64,000 nt of DNA from Paraburkholderia kirstenboschensis (GCF_904848585.1 NZ_CAJHCR010000008.1:225356-289355), one strand, 5' to 3'. Numbered from the stretch's first letter, positions 1 to 8,787 are shown. The notes: generated by a model not told the origin, from the sequence alone. A program made the numbers and translations.

Positions 1-1
1 T

Positions 2-805
2 CCGCGCCCGGCCGATATCGCGCCGCTGAAGGCCGAATCGAATCTGGCAATGCCGTCGCAGCCTGGCTTCAACCTGGGCTACCTCGCGTACAACGTGACG
101 CACAAGCCGGTCGACAAGGTCGAAGTGCGTCAGGCGCTCGACATGGCGATCAACAAGAAGGCGATCATCGACTCCGTGTACCAGGGCGCAGGCCAGGCCG
201 CCACGAACCCGATGCCGCCGACCCAATGGTCCTATGACAAGAACCTGAAGGGCGCATCGTACGACGCGGAAAAAGCCAAGGCGCTGCTCGCGAAGGCCGG
301 TTATGCGAACGGCTTCGAGATCACGCTGTGGGCGATGCCGGTGCAACGCGCATACAACCCGAACGCACGCCTGATGGCGGAAATGATCCAGGCCGACTGG
401 GCCAAGATCGGCGTCAAGGCGAAGATCGTCACGTATGAATGGGGCGAGTACATCAAGCGCGCACACGCAGGCGAGGACGACACAATGCTGATCGGCTGGA
501 CAGGCGACAATGGCGATCCGGACAACTGGCTCGGCACGCTGCTCGGCTGCGACGCGGTGAACGGCAACAACTTCTCGAAGTGGTGCCACAAGCCTTTCGA
601 CGATCTGATCCAGAAGGGTCGTTCAACGTCCGACCAGGGCGCGCGCACCACGGCATACGTGCAGGCACAGCAGATCTTCGCGCAGCAACTGCCGTTCTCG
701 CCGATCGCTCACTCGACGGTCTACCAGCCTGTCAGCAAGAAGGTGGTCGACATGCGTATCGAGCCGCTCGGCTACGCTCGCTTCGACGGCGTCAGCGTCA
801 AGTAA
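2..805 (+). CDS. dppA: Dipeptide ABC transporter substrate-binding protein, C-terminal part
   Basis: Periplasmic solute-binding protein (SBP family 5) that delivers peptides to the DppBCDF permease. Only the last 267 residues are in the window; the reading frame is open from base 2, so the signal peptide and N-terminal lobe lie upstream. The segment NGDPDNWLGTLLGCDAVNG followed by KWCHKPFDDLI closely matches the corresponding E. coli DppA region, including the paired cysteines. It is followed by dppBCDF in the same direction, with a hairpin in the 150-base gap that may lower expression of the permease genes relative to this abundant binding protein. Peptide or haem specificity cannot be read from this fragment. 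Confidence 0.88.
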   Translation, partial: PRPADIAPLKAESNLAMPSQPGFNLGYLAYNVTHKPVDKVEVRQALDMAINKKAIIDSVYQGAGQAATNPMPPTQWSYDKNLKGASYDAEKAKALLAKAGYANGFEITLWAMPVQRAYNPNARLMAEMIQADWAKIGVKAKIVTYEWGEYIKRAHAGEDDTMLIGWTGDNGDPDNWLGTLLGCDAVNGNNFSKWCHKPFDDLIQKGRSTSDQGARTTAYVQAQQIFAQQLPFSPIAHSTVYQPVSKKVVDMRIEPLGYARFDGVSVK

Positions 806-885
806 GGCGCCAGATATTGCGTCAGGCAAGTCGTAAAATTCGCGCAGTACGCTTTTCGCACGGTTAGAAAACTGGTCGAAATGGT

Positions 886-929
886 CCGGCGACCGGGGTC
901 ACGAGCCCTCGTCGCCGGTTGCGTTTTTT
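886..929 (+). terminator. Hairpin plus T-run between dppA and dppB (attenuator candidate)
   Basis: CCGGCGAC (886-893) pairs with GTCGCCGG (911-918); TTGCG and six T follow at 924-929. The structure lies between the dppA stop and the dppB start. It looks like a leaky intrinsic terminator of the kind found behind binding-protein genes in ABC operons. The 17-base loop is large, so strength is uncertain. Confidence 0.5.
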
Positions 930-955
930 CTTCATCAAGACCATAGGGACGAACC

Positions 956-1966
956 ATGTTCCGCTTTGTTTTGCGCCGCATCGGCATGGTGATACCGACG
1001 TTCATCGGCATCACGATCCTTGCATTCGCGCTGATTCACCTGATACCGGGCGACCCCATCGAAGTGATGATGGGCGAGCGCGGCGTAGATCCGGCGATGC
1101 ATGCCGCGGCTATGCACCGTCTAGGGCTCGACGAACCTCTGCCGATGCAGTACGTCCACTACATCGGCCGCGCGCTGCACGGCGATCTCGGCACTTCTAT
1201 CATCACCAACACGAGCGTCATGGGCGAATTTCTCGCCCGTTTCCCCGCCACCGTTGAACTGTCGATTTGCGCGATGCTGTTCGCGCTGATCGTCGGCCTG
1301 CCGGCGGGCGTGTTCGCGGCGCTCAGGCGCGGCACGGCGGTCGATCACGGCGTGATGGGTACAGCGCTGACCGGCTATTCGATGCCGATCTTCTGGTGGG
1401 GCTTGATCCTCATCATGGTGTTCTCGGTCAAGCTTGGCTGGACGCCGGTGTCGGGCCGCATCGCGGTCGAATACGACATTCCGCACGTGACCGGCTTCAT
1501 GCTGATCGACGCGATGATGTCCACCGACGAAGGCGCGTTCAAGTCCGCACTGAGCCATCTGATTCTTCCCGCCATCGTGCTCGGAACGATCCCGCTTGCG
1601 GTCGTCGCTCGCATGACTCGTTCGTCGATGCTCGAAGTGCTGCGAGAAGACTACATCCGCACCGCGCGCGCGAAGGGTTTGTCGCCGGGGCGAGTGATCG
1701 TCGTTCATGCATTGCGCAATGCGTTGATTCCGGTGGTGACGGTGATCGGTCTGCAGGTCGGTACGCTGCTTGCGGGCGCGGTGCTGACGGAGACACTCTT
1801 TTCGTGGCCGGGCATCGGCAAGTGGCTGATCGATGCAATTGGCCGTCGCGACTATCCAGTCGTGCAGGGCGGTATCCTGATGATTGCCACACTGGTGATC
1901 TTCGTGAACCTCGTCGTCGATCTGTTGTACGGCGTGTTGAATCCGCGCATTCGCCATACGAGGTGA
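956..1966 (+). CDS. dppB: Dipeptide ABC transporter permease DppB
   Basis: Inner-membrane permease subunit of the dipeptide importer, 336 residues, about the same length as E. coli DppB. The N-terminus (MFRFVLRRIGMVIPTFIGIT), the MIPGDP-like segment HLIPGDPIEVM, the internal stretch LTGYSMPIFWWG, and the EAA-loop region EDYIRTARAKGLSPGRV are all characteristic. Several hydrophobic segments span the length. The start is preceded by AGGGACG. The stop is 8 bases before dppC, so the two are co-transcribed. Confidence 0.95.
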   Translation: MFRFVLRRIGMVIPTFIGITILAFALIHLIPGDPIEVMMGERGVDPAMHAAAMHRLGLDEPLPMQYVHYIGRALHGDLGTSIITNTSVMGEFLARFPATVELSICAMLFALIVGLPAGVFAALRRGTAVDHGVMGTALTGYSMPIFWWGLILIMVFSVKLGWTPVSGRIAVEYDIPHVTGFMLIDAMMSTDEGAFKSALSHLILPAIVLGTIPLAVVARMTRSSMLEVLREDYIRTARAKGLSPGRVIVVHALRNALIPVVTVIGLQVGTLLAGAVLTETLFSWPGIGKWLIDAIGRRDYPVVQGGILMIATLVIFVNLVVDLLYGVLNPRIRHTR

Positions 1967-1974
1967 TTTCGGAA

Positions 1975-2892
1975 ATGGCAGACATACAAAACACAGTCCC
2001 CACAGCAGTAACTCCGCCTAGCGGCCGCGCTATCGCCGCTCGCGAATTCTGGGCGAATTTCTCGCGCAATCGCGGTGCGGTTGGCGCCGGCATCGTCGTT
2101 TTGCTGCTGATCGTCGTGGCGATTTTCGCGCCGCTCATCGCGCCGCATAGCCCGATCGAACAGTACCGCGACTTCGTGAAGATTCCGCCTGCATGGCTCG
2201 AAGGCGGCAACTGGCGGTTCGTTCTCGGCACCGACGAAGCCGGCCGCGACATCCTCTCGCGTCTGATGTACGGCGCGCGGCTGTCGTTCTGGATCGGCTT
2301 CGTGTCGGTGGTGCTCGCGCTGATTCCGGGCGTCGTGCTCGGCCTCATCGCGGCATTCTTCGAGAAGTGGGCCGACACGCCGATCATGCGCATCATGGAC
2401 GTGCTGCTCGCGCTGCCGTCGCTGCTGCTCGCGGTGGCGGTGGTCGCGATCATCGGTCCGGGCCTCGTCAATACGATGCTGGCAATCGCGATCGTCGCGT
2501 TGCCGGGCTACGTGCGTTTGACGCGCGCTTCGGCGCAAGGCGAGTTGCAGAAGGAATACGTGACGGCTTCGCGAGTGGCCGGCGCCGGCACTTTGCGTCT
2601 CATGTTTTCGCAAGTACTGCCCAACTGCACCGCGCCGCTGATCGTGCAGGCAACGCTCGGTTTCTCGTCGGCGATTCTGGATGCGGCGGCGCTCGGTTTC
2701 CTCGGCCTCGGCGTACAACCGCCGTCGGCGGAGTGGGGCGCAATGCTGGCCTCGGCGCGTGATTACATCGACAGCGCATGGTGGATCGTCACGATGCCTG
2801 GTTTGTCCATCCTGATCTCGGTGCTCGCCATCAATCTGCTCGGTGACGGGCTGCGCGACGCACTCGATCCCAAACTGAAACGGATGGCATAA
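1975..2892 (+). CDS. dppC: Dipeptide ABC transporter permease DppC
   Basis: Second membrane subunit of the dipeptide importer, 305 residues. The ATG at 1975 is chosen because the open frame continues far upstream inside dppB, whereas MADIQN begins a DppC-like N-terminus just after the dppB stop. Typical segments are LGTDEAGRDILSRLMYGARL, LLALPSLLLAVAVVAI and the EAA loop EYVTASRVAGAGTLR, and the end GDGLRDALDPKLK. It directly abuts dppD: its TAA is immediately followed by the dppD ATG. Confidence 0.94.
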   Translation: MADIQNTVPTAVTPPSGRAIAAREFWANFSRNRGAVGAGIVVLLLIVVAIFAPLIAPHSPIEQYRDFVKIPPAWLEGGNWRFVLGTDEAGRDILSRLMYGARLSFWIGFVSVVLALIPGVVLGLIAAFFEKWADTPIMRIMDVLLALPSLLLAVAVVAIIGPGLVNTMLAIAIVALPGYVRLTRASAQGELQKEYVTASRVAGAGTLRLMFSQVLPNCTAPLIVQATLGFSSAILDAAALGFLGLGVQPPSAEWGAMLASARDYIDSAWWIVTMPGLSILISVLAINLLGDGLRDALDPKLKRMA

Positions 2893-3897
2893 ATGGACAA
2901 TCTACTGACCATCCGCAATCTGGCGGTGAACTTCAACGGACTGCCCGCTGTCGACCGGATCAATCTCGACGTCGCGCCGGGCGAAGTGCTCGGCGTCGTC
3001 GGCGAATCGGGTTCGGGCAAGAGCGTGACGATGATGGCGCTGATGGGCCTGATCGACGCCCCCGGCAAGGTCACGGCGGACGAAATCAAGTTCAACGGCC
3101 GCGATCTGCTGAAGGCATCGGCGAAGGAACGCCGCAAGATCATCGGCAAAGATATCGCGATGGTGTTCCAGGACGCGCTCACGAGTCTGAATCCGAGCTA
3201 CACGGTCGGCTATCAGATCAAGGAAGTGCTGAAACTGCACGAAGGGCTGCGCGGCGCCGCGCTCGACAAGCGCGCGCTCGAACTGCTCGATCAGGTCGGC
3301 ATTCCGGACGCGAAGAGCCGCATTGGCGCGTTTCCGCATCAGATGTCGGGCGGCATGAACCAGCGCGTGATGATCGCCATGGCCATTGCCTGCAACCCGA
3401 AGCTGCTGATCGCCGACGAGCCCACCACCGCGCTCGACGTAACGATCCAGGCGCAGATCATGGAATTGCTCATGCGCCTGCAAAAGGAGCGCGGCATGGC
3501 GCTCGTGCTGATCTCGCACGATCTCGCGGTGGTGTCCGAGGTCGCGCAGCGCGTCGCGGTCATGTACGCTGGCGAAGTGATCGAAACGAACAAGGTGCCG
3601 GATATCTTCGCCGCGCCACATCATCCGTACACGGAAGCGTTGCTGGCCGCGATTCCCGAGCATAACGTGGGCGCCGTGCGTCTCGCTGCTTTGCCGGGCA
3701 TGGTGCCGGGGCGCGACGATCGTCCCAAAGGATGTCTGTTCGCGCCGCGCTGCAAGTACGTGGTCGACGATTGCATGAAGGCGCGGCCCGCGCTTGCGCC
3801 GATGCAAGGTCACGCCGAAGTGGCGCGCGTGCGCTGCATCAAACCCCTGAACCTGAGCGGCGACGCGAACGTTCACACCCGTGGAGGCGCACGATGA
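2893..3897 (+). CDS. dppD: Dipeptide ABC transporter ATP-binding protein DppD
   Basis: ATPase subunit, 334 residues. Walker A GESGSGKS is at residues 37-44, the signature region is MSGGMNQRVMIA, and Walker B is LLIADEPTTALD followed by the H-loop ISHDLAVV. The C-terminal oligopeptide/dipeptide extension carries the cysteine cluster CLFAPRCKYVVDDC typical of this transporter class. It pairs with DppF to energise DppBC. It overlaps dppF by 4 bases (ATGA), which suggests translational coupling. Confidence 0.95.
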   Translation: MDNLLTIRNLAVNFNGLPAVDRINLDVAPGEVLGVVGESGSGKSVTMMALMGLIDAPGKVTADEIKFNGRDLLKASAKERRKIIGKDIAMVFQDALTSLNPSYTVGYQIKEVLKLHEGLRGAALDKRALELLDQVGIPDAKSRIGAFPHQMSGGMNQRVMIAMAIACNPKLLIADEPTTALDVTIQAQIMELLMRLQKERGMALVLISHDLAVVSEVAQRVAVMYAGEVIETNKVPDIFAAPHHPYTEALLAAIPEHNVGAVRLAALPGMVPGRDDRPKGCLFAPRCKYVVDDCMKARPALAPMQGHAEVARVRCIKPLNLSGDANVHTRGGAR

Positions 3898-4913
3898 ACG
3901 CAGTACTCGAAACGCGGCGCCAGTCGGACCATGCGGGCGATCACGTGCTGGTCGCCGACAAGCTCGCGCGTTACTACACGGTCAAGCGCGGCATGTTCGC
4001 AACGGGCACGGTGAAGGCGCTCAACGGCGTGTCGTTCGCGCTCGAACGCGGCAAGACGCTCGCCGTGGTCGGCGAATCCGGTTGCGGCAAGTCCACGCTT
4101 GCGCGCCAACTCACCATGATCGAAGCGCCCAGCGCGGGCCGTTTGCTGATCGACGGTGAAGACGTGGCCGGCGCGGATCACGCGAAAATCGCGGCGCTGC
4201 GGCGGCGCGTGCAGATGGTGTTTCAGAACCCGTTCGCGTCGCTCAACCCGCGCAAGACTGTGGAGCAGACGCTCGGCGAACCGCTCGCGATCAACTCCCA
4301 ATTGAGCGCAACGGAACGCGCGGAACGTATCGCTCAAATGATGCGTACCGTCGGCCTGCGTCCGGAACATGCGAAGCGCTATCCGCATATGTTTTCGGGC
4401 GGTCAACGTCAACGCGTGGCGATTGCCCGCGCGATGATTCTGGACCCGCAGATCGTTGTCGCCGACGAACCCGTGTCGGCGCTCGACGTGTCGATCCAGG
4501 CGCAGATTCTGAACCTGTTCATGGATCTGCAGCAGGAGTTCAAGACGAGCTATGTGTTCATCTCGCACAATCTGTCGGTGGTCGAGCATATCGCCGACGA
4601 CGTGATGGTGATGTACTTCGGCGGCGTGGCCGAACTCGGCGACAAGAAGCGGATTTTCTCGAAGCCGCGGCATCCGTACACGCGCGCGTTGATGTCGGCT
4701 ACTCCGTCGATCTTCGAGGCGGATCGCACCATCAAGATCAAGCTGCAAGGTGAGATGCCTTCGCCGCTGAATCCACCGTCGGGCTGCACGTTCCATCAGC
4801 GCTGCCCCTATGTGATCGACCGTTGCCGCAGCGAGGAGCCGAAGCTGCGTGAAGTGGATGGCCGTCAGGTGTCGTGTCACCGCGCCGAGGAGGTGGGGGA
4901 CGTGGATGCCTGA
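3894..4913 (+). CDS. dppF: Dipeptide ABC transporter ATP-binding protein DppF
   Basis: Second ATPase subunit, 339 residues from the ATG at 3894. That start overlaps the dppD stop and follows GTGGAGG; the frame is open further upstream but only inside dppD. Walker A GESGCGKS lies at residues 60-67, the signature is FSGGQRQRVAIARAM, and Walker B is IVVADEPVSALD. The C-terminal family motif with cysteines (CTFHQRCPYVIDRC) is present. Its 3' end overlaps the start of the TraB/GumN-family gene. Confidence 0.95.
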   Translation: MNAVLETRRQSDHAGDHVLVADKLARYYTVKRGMFATGTVKALNGVSFALERGKTLAVVGESGCGKSTLARQLTMIEAPSAGRLLIDGEDVAGADHAKIAALRRRVQMVFQNPFASLNPRKTVEQTLGEPLAINSQLSATERAERIAQMMRTVGLRPEHAKRYPHMFSGGQRQRVAIARAMILDPQIVVADEPVSALDVSIQAQILNLFMDLQQEFKTSYVFISHNLSVVEHIADDVMVMYFGGVAELGDKKRIFSKPRHPYTRALMSATPSIFEADRTIKIKLQGEMPSPLNPPSGCTFHQRCPYVIDRCRSEEPKLREVDGRQVSCHRAEEVGDVDA

Positions 4914-6078
4914 TGCGCTGGCGGCGCGTCGTCTTGCGCGCCGCTCGCGTGATGGCGGCCGCCGCGCTGCCTTCACGCGACGCTTGCGGGCGCGTGCACT
5001 GACCGGTGCCGCGCTCGTCGGCGTTTGCTCCGTTGTGTATTTCTCCGCGGCACTGGTCGGCCTCGCGCATGCTGCGGGCGCCGCGGCCAATACGCCCGCG
5101 GCTGGCGTCAATTCAACCGCGCAAGGTGCGCGTCCCGCATTACCGGTGCCGCACGCGCCGTCGCAGCCACGCGCCGCGCTGCCGGGCTTCAACCCGCCGC
5201 CCGCCACACCTGGTACGACTGCGAGCGGGCCGGTGCGCCTGCAACCGGCGCGCATGCCGTTCTACGTCGCGACTCGCGGTACGACCACCATCTACGTTCT
5301 GGGCACGCTGCATGTCGGCGATCCCGCCGATTACCCGCCGGCTCAGCCGTTTCGTCCGCCGATCATGGGCGCGTTGGGGGCTTCGCAGACCCTCGCGCTC
5401 GAACTCTCGCCGGACGAGCTACTGGTCTCGCAAGACGACGTCTCCAAGTACGGCGTATGCCGCCGCGACTGCCTGCCTGGCCTCTTGCCAGAGCCGCTGT
5501 GGCGCAAGCTCGCGTTCCGATTGCGCGGCAATCCCGCGGCGTTGGATGAAATCAAGAAGATGCGCCCGTGGCTCGCGTCGTTGCTGGTCGAAACCTACGA
5601 CTCGCTCAGCGCCGGCTTGCAGACCGAGTACGGCACTGAAGCGCAGTTGCAGAACGTATATCTGCGTACGCGCGGCAAGATCATCGGCCTCGAAACCCTG
5701 CCGCAGCAGATGCGCGCCTTCACCGGGCTCACGCTCGCTCAGCAACGCGAGATGCTCGCGCAGGATCTGATGCAGACGCCCGCGCAAAACGTCGACGACG
5801 TGCGGACCTTGCACCGCCTGTGGCGTGTTGGCGATGCGGATGCAATCGCCGCCTGGGAGGCTGCGAAAACCGAAAAGCTGGCGCGCGACAAGCAGGTGTC
5901 CAACTCGATCGACGACAGGATCGTGTACGCGCGCAACCGGCGCTTCGTCTCGCGCATGCTGCTGATCGCCGCTCCGAACAAGCCGGTGTTCGTGGCGATC
6001 GGCGCGTTGCATCTTGGCGGCCGCAAAGGCGTTCTGCAGCTTTTGCGACAGCATGGGTTTGTGGTGGAGGCGGGGTGA
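4906..6078 (+). CDS. TraB/GumN family protein, membrane-anchored or exported
   Basis: 390 residues from the ATG at 4906, which has AGGAGG 12 bases upstream and overlaps the end of dppF by 8 bases. A basic N-terminus is followed by a hydrophobic segment at about residues 29-55 ending in AHAAG, which reads as a signal peptide or anchor. A Pro/Ala-rich linker follows, then the TraB domain from about residue 110. Family hallmarks are the conserved GTLHVGD near the start and a second GALHLGG near the end. Members are thought to be metal-dependent peptidase-like proteins, but the function of this one is unknown. The overlap puts it in the dpp transcript, so a link to peptide handling in the periplasm is possible but only inferred. 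Confidence 0.85.
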   Translation: MPDALAARRLARRSRDGGRRAAFTRRLRARALTGAALVGVCSVVYFSAALVGLAHAAGAAANTPAAGVNSTAQGARPALPVPHAPSQPRAALPGFNPPPATPGTTASGPVRLQPARMPFYVATRGTTTIYVLGTLHVGDPADYPPAQPFRPPIMGALGASQTLALELSPDELLVSQDDVSKYGVCRRDCLPGLLPEPLWRKLAFRLRGNPAALDEIKKMRPWLASLLVETYDSLSAGLQTEYGTEAQLQNVYLRTRGKIIGLETLPQQMRAFTGLTLAQQREMLAQDLMQTPAQNVDDVRTLHRLWRVGDADAIAAWEAAKTEKLARDKQVSNSIDDRIVYARNRRFVSRMLLIAAPNKPVFVAIGALHLGGRKGVLQLLRQHGFVVEAG

Positions 6079-6091
6079 GGCGATGCGCGAT

Positions 6092-6454
6092 CTATGGCGC
6101 GGGATCGATTGCGCTGATCACCCGGGCAACGATTTCTTCGACGGTGTGTTTGTCGAGTGTTTCGATGTAACGCGCCGAACCGCCTAGCACGCGGGTGTTG
6201 ATGTCAAAAGTGCGCACCTGATTGCACACTGCGACGCCGCTCGTATCGTGTCCCGTAACCGGCACCGCAAGCCCCGCGTTGCGCGTGAAATTCCCGCCGC
6301 TGGTGACGGGCACCGTCATGCAGACGCCCAGTGCATTGATCTCGGTTGGCGTGATGACGACAAAGCGGTGCCGGTCCTTCATCTCCCGGCCAGCCACCGG
6401 GTTCGGGTCGATCCAGTAGACGTCGCCGCGCTGCGGCACATTCCGTTTCACCAT
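6092..6454 (-). CDS. chpB: ChpB/PemK/MazF-family endoribonuclease toxin
   Basis: 120-residue type II toxin, predicted to cleave mRNA. It begins with the MazF-fold motif RGDVYWIDPNPVAGREMKD and the following arginine-containing RHRFVVI, and has the ChpB-like segments GGNFTRNAGLAVPV and VCNQVRTFDIN. Length fits the family (about 110-120). Its ATG overlaps the antitoxin stop by one base (TAATG), the usual arrangement for coupled translation. It converges on the TraB-family gene with a 13-base gap. The symbol follows similarity to E. coli ChpB rather than MazF; MazF-family is certain, the subfamily likely. Confidence 0.9.
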   Translation of the reverse strand: MVKRNVPQRGDVYWIDPNPVAGREMKDRHRFVVITPTEINALGVCMTVPVTSGGNFTRNAGLAVPVTGHDTSGVAVCNQVRTFDINTRVLGGSARYIETLDKHTVEEIVARVISAIDPAP

Positions 6455-6720
6455 TACGCTAGCTCGCCCCCGACAGGGCCTCCGTCACGCGCCCATGCCG
6501 TGTCGGCATTCAGATCGGCGATACTGTCGGAGCCTTCAAGCAGTTCCGCAAGGGTGTAACGCTTTGACGTTGACGCAACTGGACGGGCGATTAATTGCCC
6601 GTCGGAGACGTCCAATGACATTTGATCTCCGGCATCTACGTGCAAGAGCTTCAGAAGCGCCGGCGGAATCGTCATCACAAGCGCGCCGCCCTGGCGCCGA
6701 ATTTTAGATGTCACGGCCAT
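6454..6720 (-). CDS. chpS: ChpS/MazE-family antitoxin (AbrB-type)
   Basis: 88 residues from the ATG at 6720 (MAVTSKIRRQGG), with AAAGGA a few bases upstream. The N-terminal half is a SpoVT/AbrB swapped-hairpin DNA-binding domain (ALVMTIPPALLKLLHV, then GDQMSLDVSDGQL). The C-terminal half, with YTLAELLEGSD, resembles the toxin-wrapping tail of E. coli ChpS. A palindrome lies 32 bases upstream, so the pair is probably autoregulated. The frame stays open upstream to an ATG at 6837 (131 residues) with GGAG before it, but the extra segment has no antitoxin character and would read through the putative operator. Confidence 0.88.
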   Translation of the reverse strand: MAVTSKIRRQGGALVMTIPPALLKLLHVDAGDQMSLDVSDGQLIARPVASTSKRYTLAELLEGSDSIADLNADTAWARDGGPVGGELA

Positions 6721-6751
6721 GGTCCTTTCTCCGCTCGCTGACGAGCCGTTG

Positions 6752-6773
6752 ATGTGCAACAAATGTAGCACAT
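6752..6773. promoter_or_regulatory. Palindromic operator candidate of the toxin-antitoxin pair
   Basis: 22-base imperfect palindrome with arms ATGTGC/GCACAT and inner ACA/TGT; 18 of 22 positions are symmetric. It lies directly upstream of the antitoxin start. On the minus strand a TATAAA-like element at its upstream edge (around 6773-6778) could be the -10. AbrB-type antitoxins commonly repress through such sites; binding here is inferred. Confidence 0.6.
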
Positions 6774-6833
6774 TTATACGGCACGCCCGGGCGCGCGAAG
6801 ATTCGTCCAACGCCGCGCTATAGGGTGATTTGC

Positions 6834-8636
6834 TCATTGGCTGCTCCTTTGCAAAGCCTGCACTACTTCCCCCACCGCCCCCGCCCATTCCCCCAGCACC
6901 TTCTGCCGGAACAGCCGCATTCCCGGATACCACGGCGAGTCGCTGTGTTCTTCGAGCCAGCGCCAGTCTGAATTGGCCGGCAGCAGCAGCCACACCGGCT
7001 TGCCAAGCGCGCCGGCCAGATGCGCGACGGCGGTGTCGACGGCGATCACCAGATCGAGGTTCATGATCAGCGCGGCGGTGTCTTCAAAGTCGTTCAACTC
7101 GCCGCTGAAGTCGTGGGCACGGAAGGCTTGTGGGGCGACGGAGAGTTGCGCGTGCGCCGGGCCCTTCTGCAACGGATACCACTCCACATTGGCGACACCG
7201 GCGAGTGCGTGCAGGTCGGCAAGCGCCATTGACCGATAGCGGTCGTTGCCGAAGGTCGGACTGCCCGCCCACACGAGGCCCGCTCTACGGTTCGCATGGC
7301 CGGTTTTCTTCAGTTTCTTGCGCCAGACTTTGACCTTGGCGTCGTCCGCGAACAGATACGGCAGTTCGGCCGGGATGGTGGACAACTCGGTGCCGACGCA
7401 TGAGGGCACGCTCATCATCGGGACCCAGAAGTCGTAGCTGGTTTCCGGCTTGCCGCTGAACACGCAATCTACCCCCGGCATGCGTTGGACAAGACTCAGC
7501 AACGGCTCGCGCACGCAGACGTCCACTGTCGCGCCGCGTTCGTGCAGCAAGCGCGCATAACGCAGGAACTGGAAATGATCGCCGAAACCCTGCTCGCCGA
7601 CGATCAGCAAACGACGCCCCTTGAGTGGCTCGCCGCGCCATTCGGCCACGCCCGGAACCGCGAGCGCTTCGTAATCGCTCTTACGCCAGCGCAGCGCAAA
7701 CTCGGCCCAACCCTGCTTGAAATCGCCGCGCTTGAGCAGCAGCCACGCAAGGTTCTGATGGGCGTCGGCGTAATGCGGATCGCGGGCGAGCGCCTCGCGA
7801 TAGAACGTCTCTTCTTCGTCGAGCCGTCCCTGCGCGCCGAGCGAGCCGCCCAGGCACACGAGGTTGGTCGGATTCGGCGCGATTGCAACCGCGCGACGAT
7901 AGTGCGACTCCGCGCCCGCATAGTCGCCGCGCTTGCCGATCGCACTACCCAGGTTGATGTGCGCTTCGGCGTAGTCGGGACGCAATGCGAGCGCACGCTC
8001 GAAACTGGCGACCGCCGCCTCGTGCTCGCCCTGTGCGTTGTGCGCGTTGCCCGTGTTGAAGTGCGCTTCCGCTGAAGCCGGATCGACTCGCAACGCATCG
8101 CGATAACACGCCAGCGCTTCCGCAAAACGGCCAAGCTTGCCGAGCGCGGTGCCCAGATTCAGATAGGCATCCACCAGTGCCGGGTTCGACGCGATCGCAA
8201 GCCGATACTGCTCGACCGCTTCGTTCAACGCGCCTTGCGCCTGCAAAGCGACGCCGAAATTGTTGCGCGCGTCGGCGAAATCGGGTTGCAGCTGCAACGC
8301 CTGGTCGTAACAGATGGTGGCTTCGTCGAGATGACCGAGCGCTGCGGCGGCAAGGCCCCGGTTGCTCCAGCAGGCGGCGTCGTGACGGTCGTATTTGAGC
8401 GCGTGGCTCATCAGCGCGGCGGCGTCCGCGTGTTGCCCGCGCTGATAATGCAGTACCCCGAAGTAATGCAAAGCCTGAGAATCCGTCGGCGCGAGCGTCA
8501 GGATTTCTCGGTAGATGGAGTCGGCGGTGTCGAGCCTGCCGGCCTGATGCGCATCGAGCGCGGCCTTCACGAGCGAGGCAACGCTGGCTGACGGCGGCGC
8601 GGTATGCGCGCCAGTGCGCTGGGATTGACGTTCCAT
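6834..8636 (-). CDS. TPR-repeat protein with SPINDLY/OGT-like glycosyltransferase domain
   Basis: About 600 residues. The N-terminal half (roughly residues 15-300) is a run of 34-residue tetratricopeptide repeats, seen as recurring patterns such as YREALARDPHYADAHQNLA. The C-terminal half (roughly 330-590) resembles the bacterial TPR-linked glycosyltransferase (GT41/GT9-like) domain, with LLIVGEQGFGDHFQFLRYA, AGLVWAGSP and AVDTAVAHLAGALGKPVW, which would bind a nucleotide-sugar. Such proteins often glycosylate flagellin or other surface proteins; the substrate is unknown. The ATG at 8636 gives MERQSQ; a GTG at 8675 would add 13 residues and neither has a strong ribosome binding site. The gene stands alone upstream of the toxin-antitoxin pair. 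Confidence 0.82.
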   Translation of the reverse strand: MERQSQRTGAHTAPPSASVASLVKAALDAHQAGRLDTADSIYREILTLAPTDSQALHYFGVLHYQRGQHADAAALMSHALKYDRHDAACWSNRGLAAAALGHLDEATICYDQALQLQPDFADARNNFGVALQAQGALNEAVEQYRLAIASNPALVDAYLNLGTALGKLGRFAEALACYRDALRVDPASAEAHFNTGNAHNAQGEHEAAVASFERALALRPDYAEAHINLGSAIGKRGDYAGAESHYRRAVAIAPNPTNLVCLGGSLGAQGRLDEEETFYREALARDPHYADAHQNLAWLLLKRGDFKQGWAEFALRWRKSDYEALAVPGVAEWRGEPLKGRRLLIVGEQGFGDHFQFLRYARLLHERGATVDVCVREPLLSLVQRMPGVDCVFSGKPETSYDFWVPMMSVPSCVGTELSTIPAELPYLFADDAKVKVWRKKLKKTGHANRRAGLVWAGSPTFGNDRYRSMALADLHALAGVANVEWYPLQKGPAHAQLSVAPQAFRAHDFSGELNDFEDTAALIMNLDLVIAVDTAVAHLAGALGKPVWLLLPANSDWRWLEEHSDSPWYPGMRLFRQKVLGEWAGAVGEVVQALQRSSQ

Positions 8637-8787
8637 GGAAACCTGCGGGAAAGGCTCCGGCGGCGCGCGCTGCACGCGCCGGCGCGTGTGGATGGGAGAT
8701 CGCCCTGCATCTTATGATCGGCATCATGGACCGACGATCGGACGCATCCTATTTCCCTTGCAGGCTTTTCATGTTTGAGGTGCTTCG

